Below are positions 1-9,256 of a stretch of DNA of 64,000 nucleotides, piece after piece. Position numbers and translations under genes: made by a program. The notes beneath the pieces were generated by a model, which ran no database searches, was not told the DNA's origin, and saw nothing but the letters and a program-made list of their open reading frames with translations. The stretch comes from Lantana camara. Its lineage: Eukaryota > Streptophyta > Magnoliopsida > Lamiales > Verbenaceae. Each line of letters opens with the position of its first letter. The stretch's first letter is position 1. Location: contig CM074856.1 in the NCBI GenBank assembly GCA_037501455.1, positions 19,551,001-19,615,000 on the forward strand, written 5' to 3'.

Positions 1-2
1 AG

Positions 3-2057
3 CGGAAACACTTACCCGTTTATTATCTGAGCAAAATATTGCAAGGAGCCGAAAAGAAGTACTTGGAAATTGAGAAATTCGCATTCGCTCTTATTAACGC
101 CTCAAGAAGGCTAAGGCCTTACTTTCAAGCGCACTCTATAACGGTTCTCACCGACCAACCCTTGAGGCAAGTATTGTCCAAACCAGATGTGTCTGGGAGA
201 TTAATCAAGTGGGCCATCGAATTGAGCCAGTTCGACTTATGTTTCGAGCCCAGGACCGCGGTACAGGCACAGGTTGTAGCTGATTTATTGGCCGAACGCT
301 ATGGTTTAGAGCCCACCGTTGCGGATAATGAGGGGTTATGGGTCCTGCACACAGATGGTTCCTCAACCTCTCAAGGGGGAGGAGTAGGAGTGGCCCTCAA
401 AAACCCCGATGGGATTGAGCTGGACTTTGTAATCAAGCTGGATTTCCAAGTCACTAATAATGAAGCAGAATATGAAGCCCTCGTGCAAGGATTGAATATT
501 GCTTTTCAGAATGGAGCTTCCAGAATCACCGCTTATATGGATTCACAGTTAATAGCGAGCCAGATTGAAGGAACTTATGAGGCTCGAGAAACCACCATGG
601 TACAGTACCTATGTAAAGCCAGAGAAATCATTGGGAAGTTCAAGGAATTTCACCTACTTCAAGTGCCGCGAGGAGAAAACGAGCGTGCGGACGCTCTGTC
701 AAAGTTTGCATCAGCTTTAGAGGGCACTTCCGAACGTTCTGTTACGTTCCTTAGAACTGAGGAACCTTTGATCAAGGAGAAGGTCGCCAACCGGATAATT
801 GCCATGATTGATCCTAACGAGCCCTGTTGGCTTGATGACGTCGCCATTTTCCTTAGGGATGGAATTCTTCCTACTGACAAGGTGGAAGCCAGGAAAGTCC
901 GAAGTAAGGCCCCTCGTTTCGCTTTGGATCCCGAGGGGAGGTTGTTCAAGAAATCATTTCAAGGACCCCCAATGAGATGCCTGAGGCCCTCACAAGCGAA
1001 GGAGACACTCGAACTCATCCACAATGGAAGCTGTGGGAATCATTCCGGAGGGCGTATCCTGGCAAAGAAGGTTCTGAGAAGTGGGTTTTATTGGCCTACA
1101 GTTCTCCAAGATGCCATCGAATTTTCGAGGAAGTGTCCCAAATGCCAATTCCATTCAAATCTCCCTCAATTGCCAGCAGCACAGATGATCCCAATAGACG
1201 TCTCTTGGCCTTTTGACCAGTGGGGAATAGACATCGTGGGCCCCTTGCCCATGGCTGCGGGACAAAAGAAGTTTGTCATTTTAGCCGTCGACTACTTCAC
1301 CAAGTGGGCCGAGGCCAAGGCCGTTGCAAAAATCACCTTCAGGGTTGTGAGGGACTTCATTTGGAAGAATATCATTTGCAGGTACGGCATACCGAGGGTG
1401 CTCATTTCTGACAACGGGTCCCAGTTCATAGCGGCTGACACACGAGAATGGTGTTCTGAGTTGGGAATAGAACAGCGGTTTACCTCTGTAGGACATCCAC
1501 AATCCAATGGGCAAGCGGAAGTTACCAATAGAATCATCTTGCAGCATCTAAAAACCATGCTTGAGAGCAAGAAAAGTGAATGGGCTGAAGAGCTACAAGG
1601 AGCGCTTTGGGCTTATCGCACGACCCCACGAGCGGCCACTGGAGAAACTCCTTACGCGCTCGTTTATGGATCAGAAGCAATGATACCAGCGGAGATAGTA
1701 AATGAATCCGCTCGTGTAGGCTATTTCGAGCCTCAGCTCAACGATGGCAACAGAAGCTTGGAGTTGGATTTGCTGGATGAAAGGAGAGACAAAGCGTGGG
1801 CTAAGATCCACCACTATAAAGCCTCTGTAGCCCAACAATACAACAAGCGTGTGAAGGAAAGAACTTTCCAGTTGGGAGACTTGGTCTTAAAGAAAGTGAA
1901 AGTATCCAGGCACGTGGGCAAATTGGACCCCAATTGGGAAGGCCCATTCAAGGTCGTACAACTCAGAGCTAACAACACTTACACCCTGGAGACACTTCAA
2001 GGTGAGCGCTTGCCTCGCCCTTGGAACGCATGTAACCTCCGGCGGTTTTATGTTTAA
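3..2057 (+). CDS. Gypsy pol polyprotein, C-terminal part: RNase H, second RNase H, integrase (partial at 5')
   Basis: The frame is open from the window edge to the TAA at 2055-2057. The first ~100 codons are the RT-connected RNase H. A second, plant-type RNase HI follows, with HTDGSS near 351, NNEAEYEAL near 457, MDSQL near 537 and ADALSKF near 689. Integrase has a zinc-binding H...H/CPKC segment (about 1020-1150) and a catalytic triad at Asp 1230 (GIDIVGPL), Asp 1410 (ISDNGSQF) and Glu 1518 (NGQAEV), with 35 residues between the last two, i.e. DD35E. The C-terminus (about 1800-2057) is the basic integrase tail. No stop or frameshift interrupts the visible part. Role: degrading the RNA of the hybrid and integrating the cDNA copy in the nucleus. 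The two tandem RNase H domains place it in the Tat group. Confidence 0.93.
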   Translation, partial: RKHLPVYYLSKILQGAEKKYLEIEKFAFALINASRRLRPYFQAHSITVLTDQPLRQVLSKPDVSGRLIKWAIELSQFDLCFEPRTAVQAQVVADLLAERYGLEPTVADNEGLWVLHTDGSSTSQGGGVGVALKNPDGIELDFVIKLDFQVTNNEAEYEALVQGLNIAFQNGASRITAYMDSQLIASQIEGTYEARETTMVQYLCKAREIIGKFKEFHLLQVPRGENERADALSKFASALEGTSERSVTFLRTEEPLIKEKVANRIIAMIDPNEPCWLDDVAIFLRDGILPTDKVEARKVRSKAPRFALDPEGRLFKKSFQGPPMRCLRPSQAKETLELIHNGSCGNHSGGRILAKKVLRSGFYWPTVLQDAIEFSRKCPKCQFHSNLPQLPAAQMIPIDVSWPFDQWGIDIVGPLPMAAGQKKFVILAVDYFTKWAEAKAVAKITFRVVRDFIWKNIICRYGIPRVLISDNGSQFIAADTREWCSELGIEQRFTSVGHPQSNGQAEVTNRIILQHLKTMLESKKSEWAEELQGALWAYRTTPRAATGETPYALVYGSEAMIPAEIVNESARVGYFEPQLNDGNRSLELDLLDERRDKAWAKIHHYKASVAQQYNKRVKERTFQLGDLVLKKVKVSRHVGKLDPNWEGPFKVVQLRANNTYTLETLQGERLPRPWNACNLRRFYV

Positions 2058-2360
2058 AAGCTCTTTGCAAGCCCTGATGTAATAACCCTCTTTGACGGGT
2101 TCTATGTACTTCCAAACACAAGTAAGCGGTAACATAATCTTTTTAATTTCTTTAATATTCCTGTTTCTTTGGTTGCTTGAATGAATAAGTCCCACGTCCC
2201 TCGTCTTTGCGAGCGTGGTTGGCAACTCATTCCAATATGTATGCTGTTATCTCATATGGGTTACGCTTGCCAGCACTCTACTCCGGATGGGGGGACGCCC
2301 TCATAAGGATAGACTGATTACGCTCACAACCAATTAGGCAAGTTGGAAGAAGATTATGAA

Positions 2361-2488
2361 GAAAATCCTAGTAGGCCTTGGCTGTTTCTTAAAACGCCTT
2401 GCGCTCGAAAACGGGATCTCCTACAAGAGCAAATCCTAGTAGGCCTTGGCTGTTTCTTAAAACGCCTTGCGCTCGAAAATGGGATTTC
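2361..2488. repeat. Direct repeat, two units of about 69 bp
   Basis: The segment beginning AATCCTAGTAGGCCTTGGC at about 2366 recurs at about 2434, with the shared tail AAAACGCCTTGCGCTCGAAAA. Only scattered bases differ. The repeat lies between pol and the antisense gene. Confidence 0.85.
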
Positions 2489-2606
2489 TTGCAGGGCCAG
2501 AAATACGACAAGAGCCAGAGCGCTCGAACGATGGCCTCAGAATCAAGAAGGTATCGCACAAGTCTTGAACGAGGGCAACCACTCAGTAAGACCCTCGTGC
2601 ACACTC

Positions 2607-2980
2607 AAGACTTAGCCAAATTCCCTCAAAGGAAAAATTTATACAAGTCTTGAGTGGGGGGGCAATCTCACCATAAGACCCTCACGATCGCTCAAGACTT
2701 AGACAAATTTTCAAAAGCAAAAACAAAATTTATACAAGTCTTGAGTGGGGGGGCAATCTCACCATAAGACCCTCACGATCGCTCAAGACTTAGCCAAATT
2801 CCCTCAAAGGAAAAATTTATACAAGTCTTGAGTGGGGGGGCAATCTCACCATAAGACCCTCACGATCGCTCAAGACTTAGACAAATTTTCAAAAGCAAAA
2901 ACAAAATTTATACAAGTCTCGAGTGGGGGACAATCTCACCATAAGACCCTCACGATCGCTCAAGACTTAGACAAATTTTC
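2607..2980. repeat. Tandem repeats of 86/91 bp containing polypurine-tract-like runs
   Basis: Units start CAAGACTTAG at 2607, 2693, 2784, 2870 and 2960 (partial). Two unit types alternate, one with CCAAATTCCCTCAAAGG and one with ACAAATTTTCAAAAGC, making a ~177-bp dimer present twice. Each full unit contains GAGTGGGGG(GG)CAA, which resembles the element's own polypurine tract at 6644-6664. Confidence 0.9.
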
Positions 2981-3199
2981 ATTGCATCAGAGAAATAAAA
3001 CATTCACGGAGTATGCTACACAGTCTTATTATATGATTCATAAATGAACAGAAGAACAAAGTCATGAAATGGAATATGTATTCATTGCAACTGGAAATAT
3101 TACAAGGAAAGGGGCTCAAAGGCCCATGAACATTGTTTCAAAAGAAGAAAAAAGGCAGAAAAGCAGGAAAATACAGGAAAAAGCTATAAAGGAAGAATA

Positions 3200-6049
3200 T
3201 TAGGCGGCTGGAGCGATATCCTCATCAACGATCACCAAGATGTTTTGGGCCACGGGGCCATGATCTGGGCCCTCAGGCTCTTGCGGATGGGCTTGCGGAT
3301 CGTTGGGCTCATTGGCACCTGGAGCAGGGGCGTTGGCACCTTCATCAACTGGGATCAGGGCATCTTCCGCGACGGGCGCTTGTGGCTCATCTTCGGGATC
3401 GTCATTTTGGGCAGTTTGAGCCGCATCCCCTCCCCGATGAGCGTCCGTGTACTCATCTTGGATCAGCTTGACCAAGAAGTCGTACTCCAGTTCAGCGATG
3501 GCGTCCGCGGGATCGTTGGGATCCTCATCCACTTCTTCACAGCGCTCGTTGAACATGAGCCCCGTGCCTTCAGCTCCCTTCATTGCTGGGTCAGTCAGCC
3601 CCTTATGGATGCCCTGATCAACCGCTAAGTTGAAGGCGTTTTGGGCCTCATCCAAGCAGTGTAACGAGGCTGCGAAATTGAAGGCTTTGGAGTGGCAGAA
3701 TTTAATAAGCGCCTCCTTACTCGCACGCTCTAGGCTTCGAGGCCACTCGTTGACGGCGTCATTGAATTTCCGCTCGGCCTCCAGAGCCCTCGCCTTCCAA
3801 CTTTCCCGCTCCGCCTCAGCCTTCTGGCACCGCTCGTTAGCCTGGGCCAGCTGGTTGCCCAAGCCGATTCGAGCGCCGTCTACCGCCACAAAATCTTCCT
3901 TCAGTTTCCCCAGCTCCTCCTCTGTTTTGTTGTACAAATCTTTGAGGGATTCATACTTTGCAGTCTCAGCGTCCAGCTCCGCTTGAATCTGAGCCGGATC
4001 GTTGGAACGAGCCATCTTCTTGTATTTGGCCTTTCGGTCAGCGTAGATGGAGGCTCGCATTTGCACATTCCGGAGCCGGGGAAGAACTTGCTGCATAAGT
4101 GGGAAGAAAAGGAAGTGTTAGCCAAAAAAGGTGATAACTTACAGAAATTAGCAAAGAGAGCCAGGAGTGAGGACTTACAGAGATCAGTGCGTGGGCCGCA
4201 TCAAGGGTCACTTTCTCCACAGACTCGCTGTAGAGATGCCGGTGGTCTGCCGAGAATTGAGCTTTGTTGAACAGATTCTCGGTGATAGCCTGAGCGACCG
4301 TGCCAGGCCTCAGCAAAACCGGCCCCCCGTCGGTGGTGCCTGTAAAGTCTCTGTCCCCTCGACGGGGGAACTCCCATATGTGCTCCTCCTCTGAAGAGGA
4401 AGTTTCCCCCTCGCCCCTGGGGCCCTCAACTACTTGCTTCCCTTTGCCCTTGATTGCCACTGAATCGGGCATCCTCTTCCTTTTACGGGAAGGCCTACTT
4501 GCGCTCGGGGGAACCTCAGTTATCGCCAGAGTGGTTACTGGCCTCGCTTGTTCTGCAGCCATGGGGGGTTGAACATCACTCGCTCTTTCTGAAGAAGACC
4601 GTCCCCTGGTCTCCCTGCTGACCACTCTACGCTCCCCTCGGCCACGAGGGGGTTGGACCTCAGGATTGGCGCTCGAACTGGCGCCGCTACGACCGTCCCC
4701 GCGGTTGGTACGGTTACGAGGGCGCTGTTGCTCGCGCTGTTGGTCCCCCTGTGGGGTTTGGTTCCTGTTAGCATGGGCGAAACGAGCGGCTTGTCGGATC
4801 CCTCCTGCCATCTCTAATATAGCGGCTCCTGCAAAATTGGAAAGTACAAGGGTTATAAATCCTTAGACAAGAATTGTTAAGCGTGCAAGTTACAAGTACA
4901 GAGAAGCAGTTAGTATTCATTCCTATCTAAAGTTAGTGCCCTAAGAATCTAACCATCTCTCTCTATGTCACGAGCCGGAGGGTTGTCAAGGTAATGAGGG
5001 TCATTGGAAAGACCACACAGGAACATGAGCTCCGCATCGTCTATCCAATCTTTCGCTTGAATGAGGTGACCCTCGTCCCTCAGGGTTGCTGCCAGGCTCT
5101 TGGCCCAATCTTTGGGGAGTGCGGGTGGCAGGCGGCTCTTGGCAAACGATCCCCATTGCATAGGCACCCCAAAGCCCTCTTCTGTTGGAGCCTTGACGAA
5201 GATGAACTTCTCCTTCCAATCAGGGCCATAAGTGCTCGAGGGCGAGTTGATCAGCTTCATGTGGGCCTTCGCTTGAACATAATAAAAACCCGCCTCAGGA
5301 GAAGAACGAGAGGAGCTAACCACTTGAAATAGGGCGTTGAAGTTCCGTAAAAAGGGCTCGTAACCCATGCTTCTCATCAAAATCACAAAACATGTCAGCA
5401 AAGCCAAACCGTTGGGCACGATTTGGGACGGACACAGGCCCAGGTCATTCAACAAATGAGCCAACGAGATTGAGATGGGGAATCTCAAGCCCCCTGAGCT
5501 CACTGAGGCCACGTACACTGCCATCTCCCCAGAAGGCGGATTATTGGCACGCTCGTGGTTTTCCGGAATTCTCCACGTATACCGCTCGTCCCAGTAAATG
5601 GGTGCCATCATCGTTTTCACGTCTCCCACGGCAACTGTGCTGGGAGTCTCATCAGGCGTGCGCTCGGTAGCCTGGTAGCCTGACCCTTCACCCTCGTTGG
5701 GCCCTTTGGATTTTTGGGATTTCTTGCTTTTTCCCTTATCCCGGGCTCTTTCTGAAGGCCCGGTTATGGCCTCAGCCACTGGAAGCGGGTTCGCAACGGC
5801 CACAGTCACGGTATGGCGGTGGGGATGAGTGGCACTCTGAGTTATGGGGAGGGTGACCCCTTGCCTTTCTGCCTCCATCACCAGATCCATCTCCTCAAAG
5901 ATAGGATCCATTCCGCCTGGATTCCTATCCTCCATGGCCATCACTGCCGCCCCCAAATCCTCATCTCTAGGGGAATCGGGAGAAGAAGAACTATCAGTGG
6001 CCATTTCGTTAATTTCACGGGCAAATTCCTCAACTTGTTGGTCGGCCAT
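3200..6049 (-). CDS. Antisense three-exon gene of the Tat element (878 aa, putative gypsy-type transposase-like domain)
   Basis: Three open segments on the minus strand join cleanly. Exon 1 is 6049-4954, exon 2 is 4828-4179 and exon 3 is 4090-3200. Intron 1 (4953-4829) begins GTTAGA and ends TTTTGCAG; intron 2 (4178-4091) begins GTAAGT and ends TTATGCAG. Phases match at both joins, giving 2637 nt without a stop. About residues 150-365 resemble the domain called 'putative gypsy type transposase' in plant proteins. The middle is basic and Arg/Gly-rich with a nuclear-localisation-like SRKRKRMPD. Exon 3 is a coiled coil followed by an acidic, Ala/Pro-rich tail ending DEDIAPAA. Reverse-strand genes are known in Tat elements; their function is unsettled. 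The start is the first ATG, in context GCCATGGCC. Splicing is inferred from sequence only. Confidence 0.8.
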
Positions 6050-6664
6050 GGCAGAAACTGGGATTTGGAGTTTTCTTGGAAAAAGATTAGGGTTTCCTCA
6101 AGGAGAAAAATCTAAGTGGTTATGAAATCCTAAAGTCTGAATCTACGGTTAGCAAAGTTAGAAAGTTACACTGGAGGTTTACCTTGAAAGTTTTCTGAGA
6201 AAGTTTGGGAGAAAGGTTGAAGATGCTCTAAGAACTGGAGTGCGAGAGAATTCTTTTTTGCAAAGGATGCTTGGAAGTTCTGAATGCGTAAAGAGTATCA
6301 AGATTTCAGAATCCCGTACTTATAGGGATGGGAGTTGGTACCTTTTTCGGCAAAGGATTCAAAATGGTAATCATTTCCCGCCTAGGAAACCGCCCACTTT
6401 ATGGAACCGTCACATGCTTCCCCATGCTCACGCGCCCCACGCGCACCCGCATTTAATACTCTGACGTTTCGAGTGCTTCAGAATAGTACAACATTTAATG
6501 CGGAAGTGTTACGAGCGGTCAGTTGAAAAGACCGCATTTATAGCGCAACCAGAAGAAAAATTGCTCAACACGCCAAGCCTTACACGAGCGCTATGTGCAA
6601 GAGATAGAGCGTGTCAAAATTCTACAGTCCTTATCACTAAGGACTACAGAATTGGGGGGCAAAA
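6050..6664. promoter_or_regulatory. Upstream region of the antisense gene, with a minus-strand TATA box
   Basis: There is no plus-strand gene here. On the minus strand CTATAAG at about 6325-6319 is a good TATA box about 270 bases upstream of the antisense ATG at 6049. The stretch also holds a perfect hairpin (6626-6645) just before the polypurine tract. Promoter activity is inferred. Confidence 0.45.
6644..6664 (+). promoter_or_regulatory. Polypurine tract of the Tat element
   Basis: The purine-rich run AATTGGGGGGCAAAA abuts the LTR start TGATGGGG at 6665, the expected place for the plus-strand primer of reverse transcription. Confidence 0.8.
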
Positions 6665-7472
6665 TGATGGGGTCAAAATACGATCGTCCCACGTAAGACA
6701 CGTGGCATCGCCGAGATGATGACATCTGTCTCCCCAAGGCTTCACCATCAATACACGAGCGCTAAACCCAACGAGCGCCCTCCTTCTTCAGGAGTTAAGC
6801 CCAACGAGCGCTGTCACTCCCACGAGCGTCCTACAAACTAAACGATTGGTACGCCCACGTGCCAAGGGAGCCCTCTTCGAGCGTCACACTCCCTCAGAGT
6901 GGCCTCCCCTTTGGCTCGTCACTTGAACTGAAGCCTTCATTCCCCTCAGCGGATATCTTGGCTTCCAGTACTCCAGGTTGTCACGAGCGCGCTCTCAAGC
7001 CCTCGTTACCAACCGCCCAAATGGCTCTCTGACACAACGTACATGCCCGCGCACCTGCCACTGTTGCCAGCACTAACTTTTGGCCGCTTTTGCAGAAGAT
7101 TCCTCCTAGGTTTCTCTCTCACAGCGCCACGTGTTAGGGCAACATTCGGCCAGGACCACTTGAGGAAAATGACCAAAGGGCCCTTGACCCTCAACTATAA
7201 ATAGCCAAAGTCATCTTCTACACTGGTAAGCATTCTTCATCACTGAAACTGTGACTGAACTCATCTTTCCTCATACCTTGAACTGACTTGAGCGTCGGAG
7301 AGCCAAACTGGGTATCACCCCCAGTTCCCCCAGCTTGGCCTTCTGACTTTTCTTGTGCTTGTCCCAACAGGTAGAACCCCTTTCTCATTTCCGGCGAAGC
7401 TCCGGTGGTTTCCTCCACAAATACAAATCGTAAAGTGATCGGATTCGGATCAACCCATTTCTGAACCCATCA
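6665..7472 (+). repeat. 3' LTR of the Tat element (808 bp)
   Basis: The LTR is bounded by the inverted termini TGATGGG (6665) and CCCATCA (ending 7472). It has a TATA box, TATAAATAG, at 7196-7204, so transcription would start near 7230. The upstream half repeats ACGAGCGC several times (6755-6830), which could be an enhancer-like array. A related LTR in the opposite orientation is present at 13007-13871. Sequence to the right of 7472 is homologous to pararetroviral pol. Confidence 0.9.
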
Positions 7473-8991
7473 GTGTGGTCATTTGTTAAAATTACCACGA
7501 TTAAACCATCCTTTCAGAGTTTAGCCAGCTAAGCGTGGTGGACACTCTATATATGAAAAAATACAAATACCAATTAATAAAATAGTTATAAAAAGATAAA
7601 TTTAGAAACGGTTACTAGTAAGATAAAAGAAAATTATAGTGACCATCCATTGGCTTTTTGGAAAAAGAATTACCCAAAAGATAGAATAGAATTAACAGAT
7701 AATATAATAATTAAAGAAAGACCTATGAGATATACCTTAAGTGAAGAAGATGAATTTAAAAAACAAATTAAAGAACTTTTGGATAAAGGATTAATTAGGA
7801 AAAGTTTTAGCCCCTTTTCTAGTCCAGCATTCATGGTAATGAAAGAAGCTGAAAAGAAAAGAAATAAAGCAAGAATGGTAATAAATTTCAAAAGATTAAA
7901 TCATTTTACTAAGGGGTGATAGTTACCAATTACCCAATAAAGAAGTATTAATAGACTTAGTAAAGAATAAATCCTATTACTCAAAATTTGATTGTACATC
8001 TAGATTTTGGCAAATAAAAATGGAAGATGACAGTATCCAATATACAGCTTTTAGTGCCCCTCAAGGACACTATGAATGGTTAGTAATGCCATTTGGATTA
8101 AAAAATGCTCCATCAATATACCAAAGAAAGATGGACGATATATTTAGCAAATATAGGAAATTCATGGTTGTTTATATAGATGATATTCTTATTTGTTCAG
8201 ATACTATAGATAAACATAGAGAACATCTTTTACTCTTTGCTAAATTATGTAAAGAGAATGGTATAGCCCTGTCTGAAAGAAAAGCAGTCATAGAAACTAA
8301 AGAAATTGAGTTTTTAGGTTTAAAACTGAGTGCTGCAGGTATAAAATTGCAACCACATATATCCAGAAAAATAGTTGAGTTTCCTGATAAATTAGAAAAT
8401 AGAAAACAAATAGAAAAATTTTTAGGATGTCTTAATTATGCTGAAGGTTTCATACCTGAGTTAGCTAAGAAAAGACATGAAATACAAAAGTTATTGAGAA
8501 AAAATAATACAAAAGGTTGGGCTCCAAGACATACAAAAATTGTCATAAAGTTAAAAGAAGAATGTAAAACTCTTCCAGAATTAAGGCTTCATGATAAAAA
8601 TGATAACTTAATTCTCCAGACTGATGCGTCTGATTTATATTCGGCTGCAATCTTGAAAACAGATCTTAATGAGATTTGTAGATATACAAGTGGTACTTTT
8701 AAATCAGCAGAAATAAATTATACTACACATGAAAAGGAGTTATTAGGAGTAATAAATGGGATCAAAAAGTTTTCACTTTTTCTCCTCCAAAAACCTTTCA
8801 TTGTTCATGTGGATAACACTCAAGTTCCAAGTCTTGCAAAAAATAAATTACCCAGTGAACCAAATTATAGAAGGTTACATAGATGGCAAGTTTTCCTATC
8901 TCTCTATGATTTCAAAATCATTCCCATAAAAGGAACTGATAATTTTTTAGCAGACTTTTTATCCAGAAATATAGATTTTGGTTCAGAATAA
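7473..8991 (+). pseudogene. Pararetroviral pol, RT and RNase H (copy A, broken)
   Basis: Homologous to the pol of copy B from just after its protease onward. RT motifs are clear: FSPFSSPAF, VMPFGLKNAPS, YIDDIL near 8172. RNase H acidic positions are kept: TDASD, HEKE, HVDN and the C-terminal LADF. Breaks: an in-frame TAG near 7538 where copy B has a sense codon, and an extra G near 7912-7917 that ends the frame at TGA 7917-7919. The remainder, about 7920-8991, is open in the shifted frame to TAA 8989-8991. The truncated left end is the Tat insertion point. It cannot make a full replicase as it stands. Confidence 0.9.
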
Positions 8992-9212
8992 AGACCAATA
9001 TATGGGTTTACATATATCTAGTCCATCTCAAACGGTAGATGGTAAAGACAAAATCAAATCCGTTAATGGGTGGTGATTTCCCAAAAATCACTTATAGAAA
9101 CTTAGAAGACCAATATATGGGTATGCATATATCTAGTCCATCTCAAACGGTAGATGGTAAAGACAAAATCAAATCCGTTAATGGGTGGTGATTTCCCAAA
9201 AATCACTATGGA
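8992..9212 (+). repeat. Tandem three-stem-loop element between pol and TAV (copy A)
   Basis: Two units with a 115-base period. Each has stem-loop I ATATATG/CATATAT (8998-9004 with 9011-9017; 9113-9119 with 9126-9132), II CCATCT/AGATGG (9023-9028 with 9037-9042; 9138-9143 with 9152-9157) and III GTGATTT/AAATCAC (9073-9079 with 9085-9091; 9188-9194 with 9200-9206). The same layout occurs in copy B with compensatory changes in stems I and III. It is probably an RNA element of the pregenomic or TAV transcript; the function is unknown. Confidence 0.75.
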
Positions 9213-9235
9213 AAATCTTGAAAAGAAATTTAATA

Positions 9236-9256
9236 AAACCTTTCTCTCTTTTACAG
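9236..9256 (+). promoter_or_regulatory. Putative 3' splice site directly before the TAV start (copy A)
   Basis: The pyrimidine-rich run CCTTTCTCTCTTTTACAG ends at 9256 and the TAV ATG is 9257-9259. Copy B has the same arrangement at 62507-62523. Splicing to express a downstream caulimovirid ORF is known for rice tungro bacilliform virus ORF IV. Its use here is inferred. Confidence 0.55.

Larger units (their letters stand above)
2058..3199. other. Non-coding spacer between pol and the antisense gene
   Basis: I see no gene here. The stretch carries two sets of direct repeats (separate entries) and short GAGCG-rich sequence like the element's LTR. Open frames of 70-112 codons in it follow the repeats and have no recognisable domain. 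Confidence 0.6.
1..7472 (+). mobile_element. Ty3/gypsy retrotransposon, Tat lineage, 3' half (left part outside window)
   Basis: The element runs from the left window edge, inside RT/RNase H, to the end of a 3' LTR at 7472. In order it holds RNase H, a second RNase H and integrase (3-2057), a non-coding stretch with tandem repeats (2058-3199), a three-exon gene on the opposite strand (6049-3200), a polypurine tract and the LTR (6665-7472). The second RNase H and a reverse-strand gene between pol and the 3' LTR are known Tat-clade features. The right flank beginning GTGTG at 7473 is pararetroviral pol sequence, so the element is younger than that viral insertion. The left LTR is not visible, so neither LTR identity nor the full target-site duplication can be read. 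Confidence 0.9.

Noticed and set aside
9185..9256. Upstream in-frame ATG for TAV in copy A
   Set aside because: It falls in the stem-loop repeat before the pyrimidine-CAG tract and has no equivalent in copy B; ATG 9257 aligns with ATG 62525.
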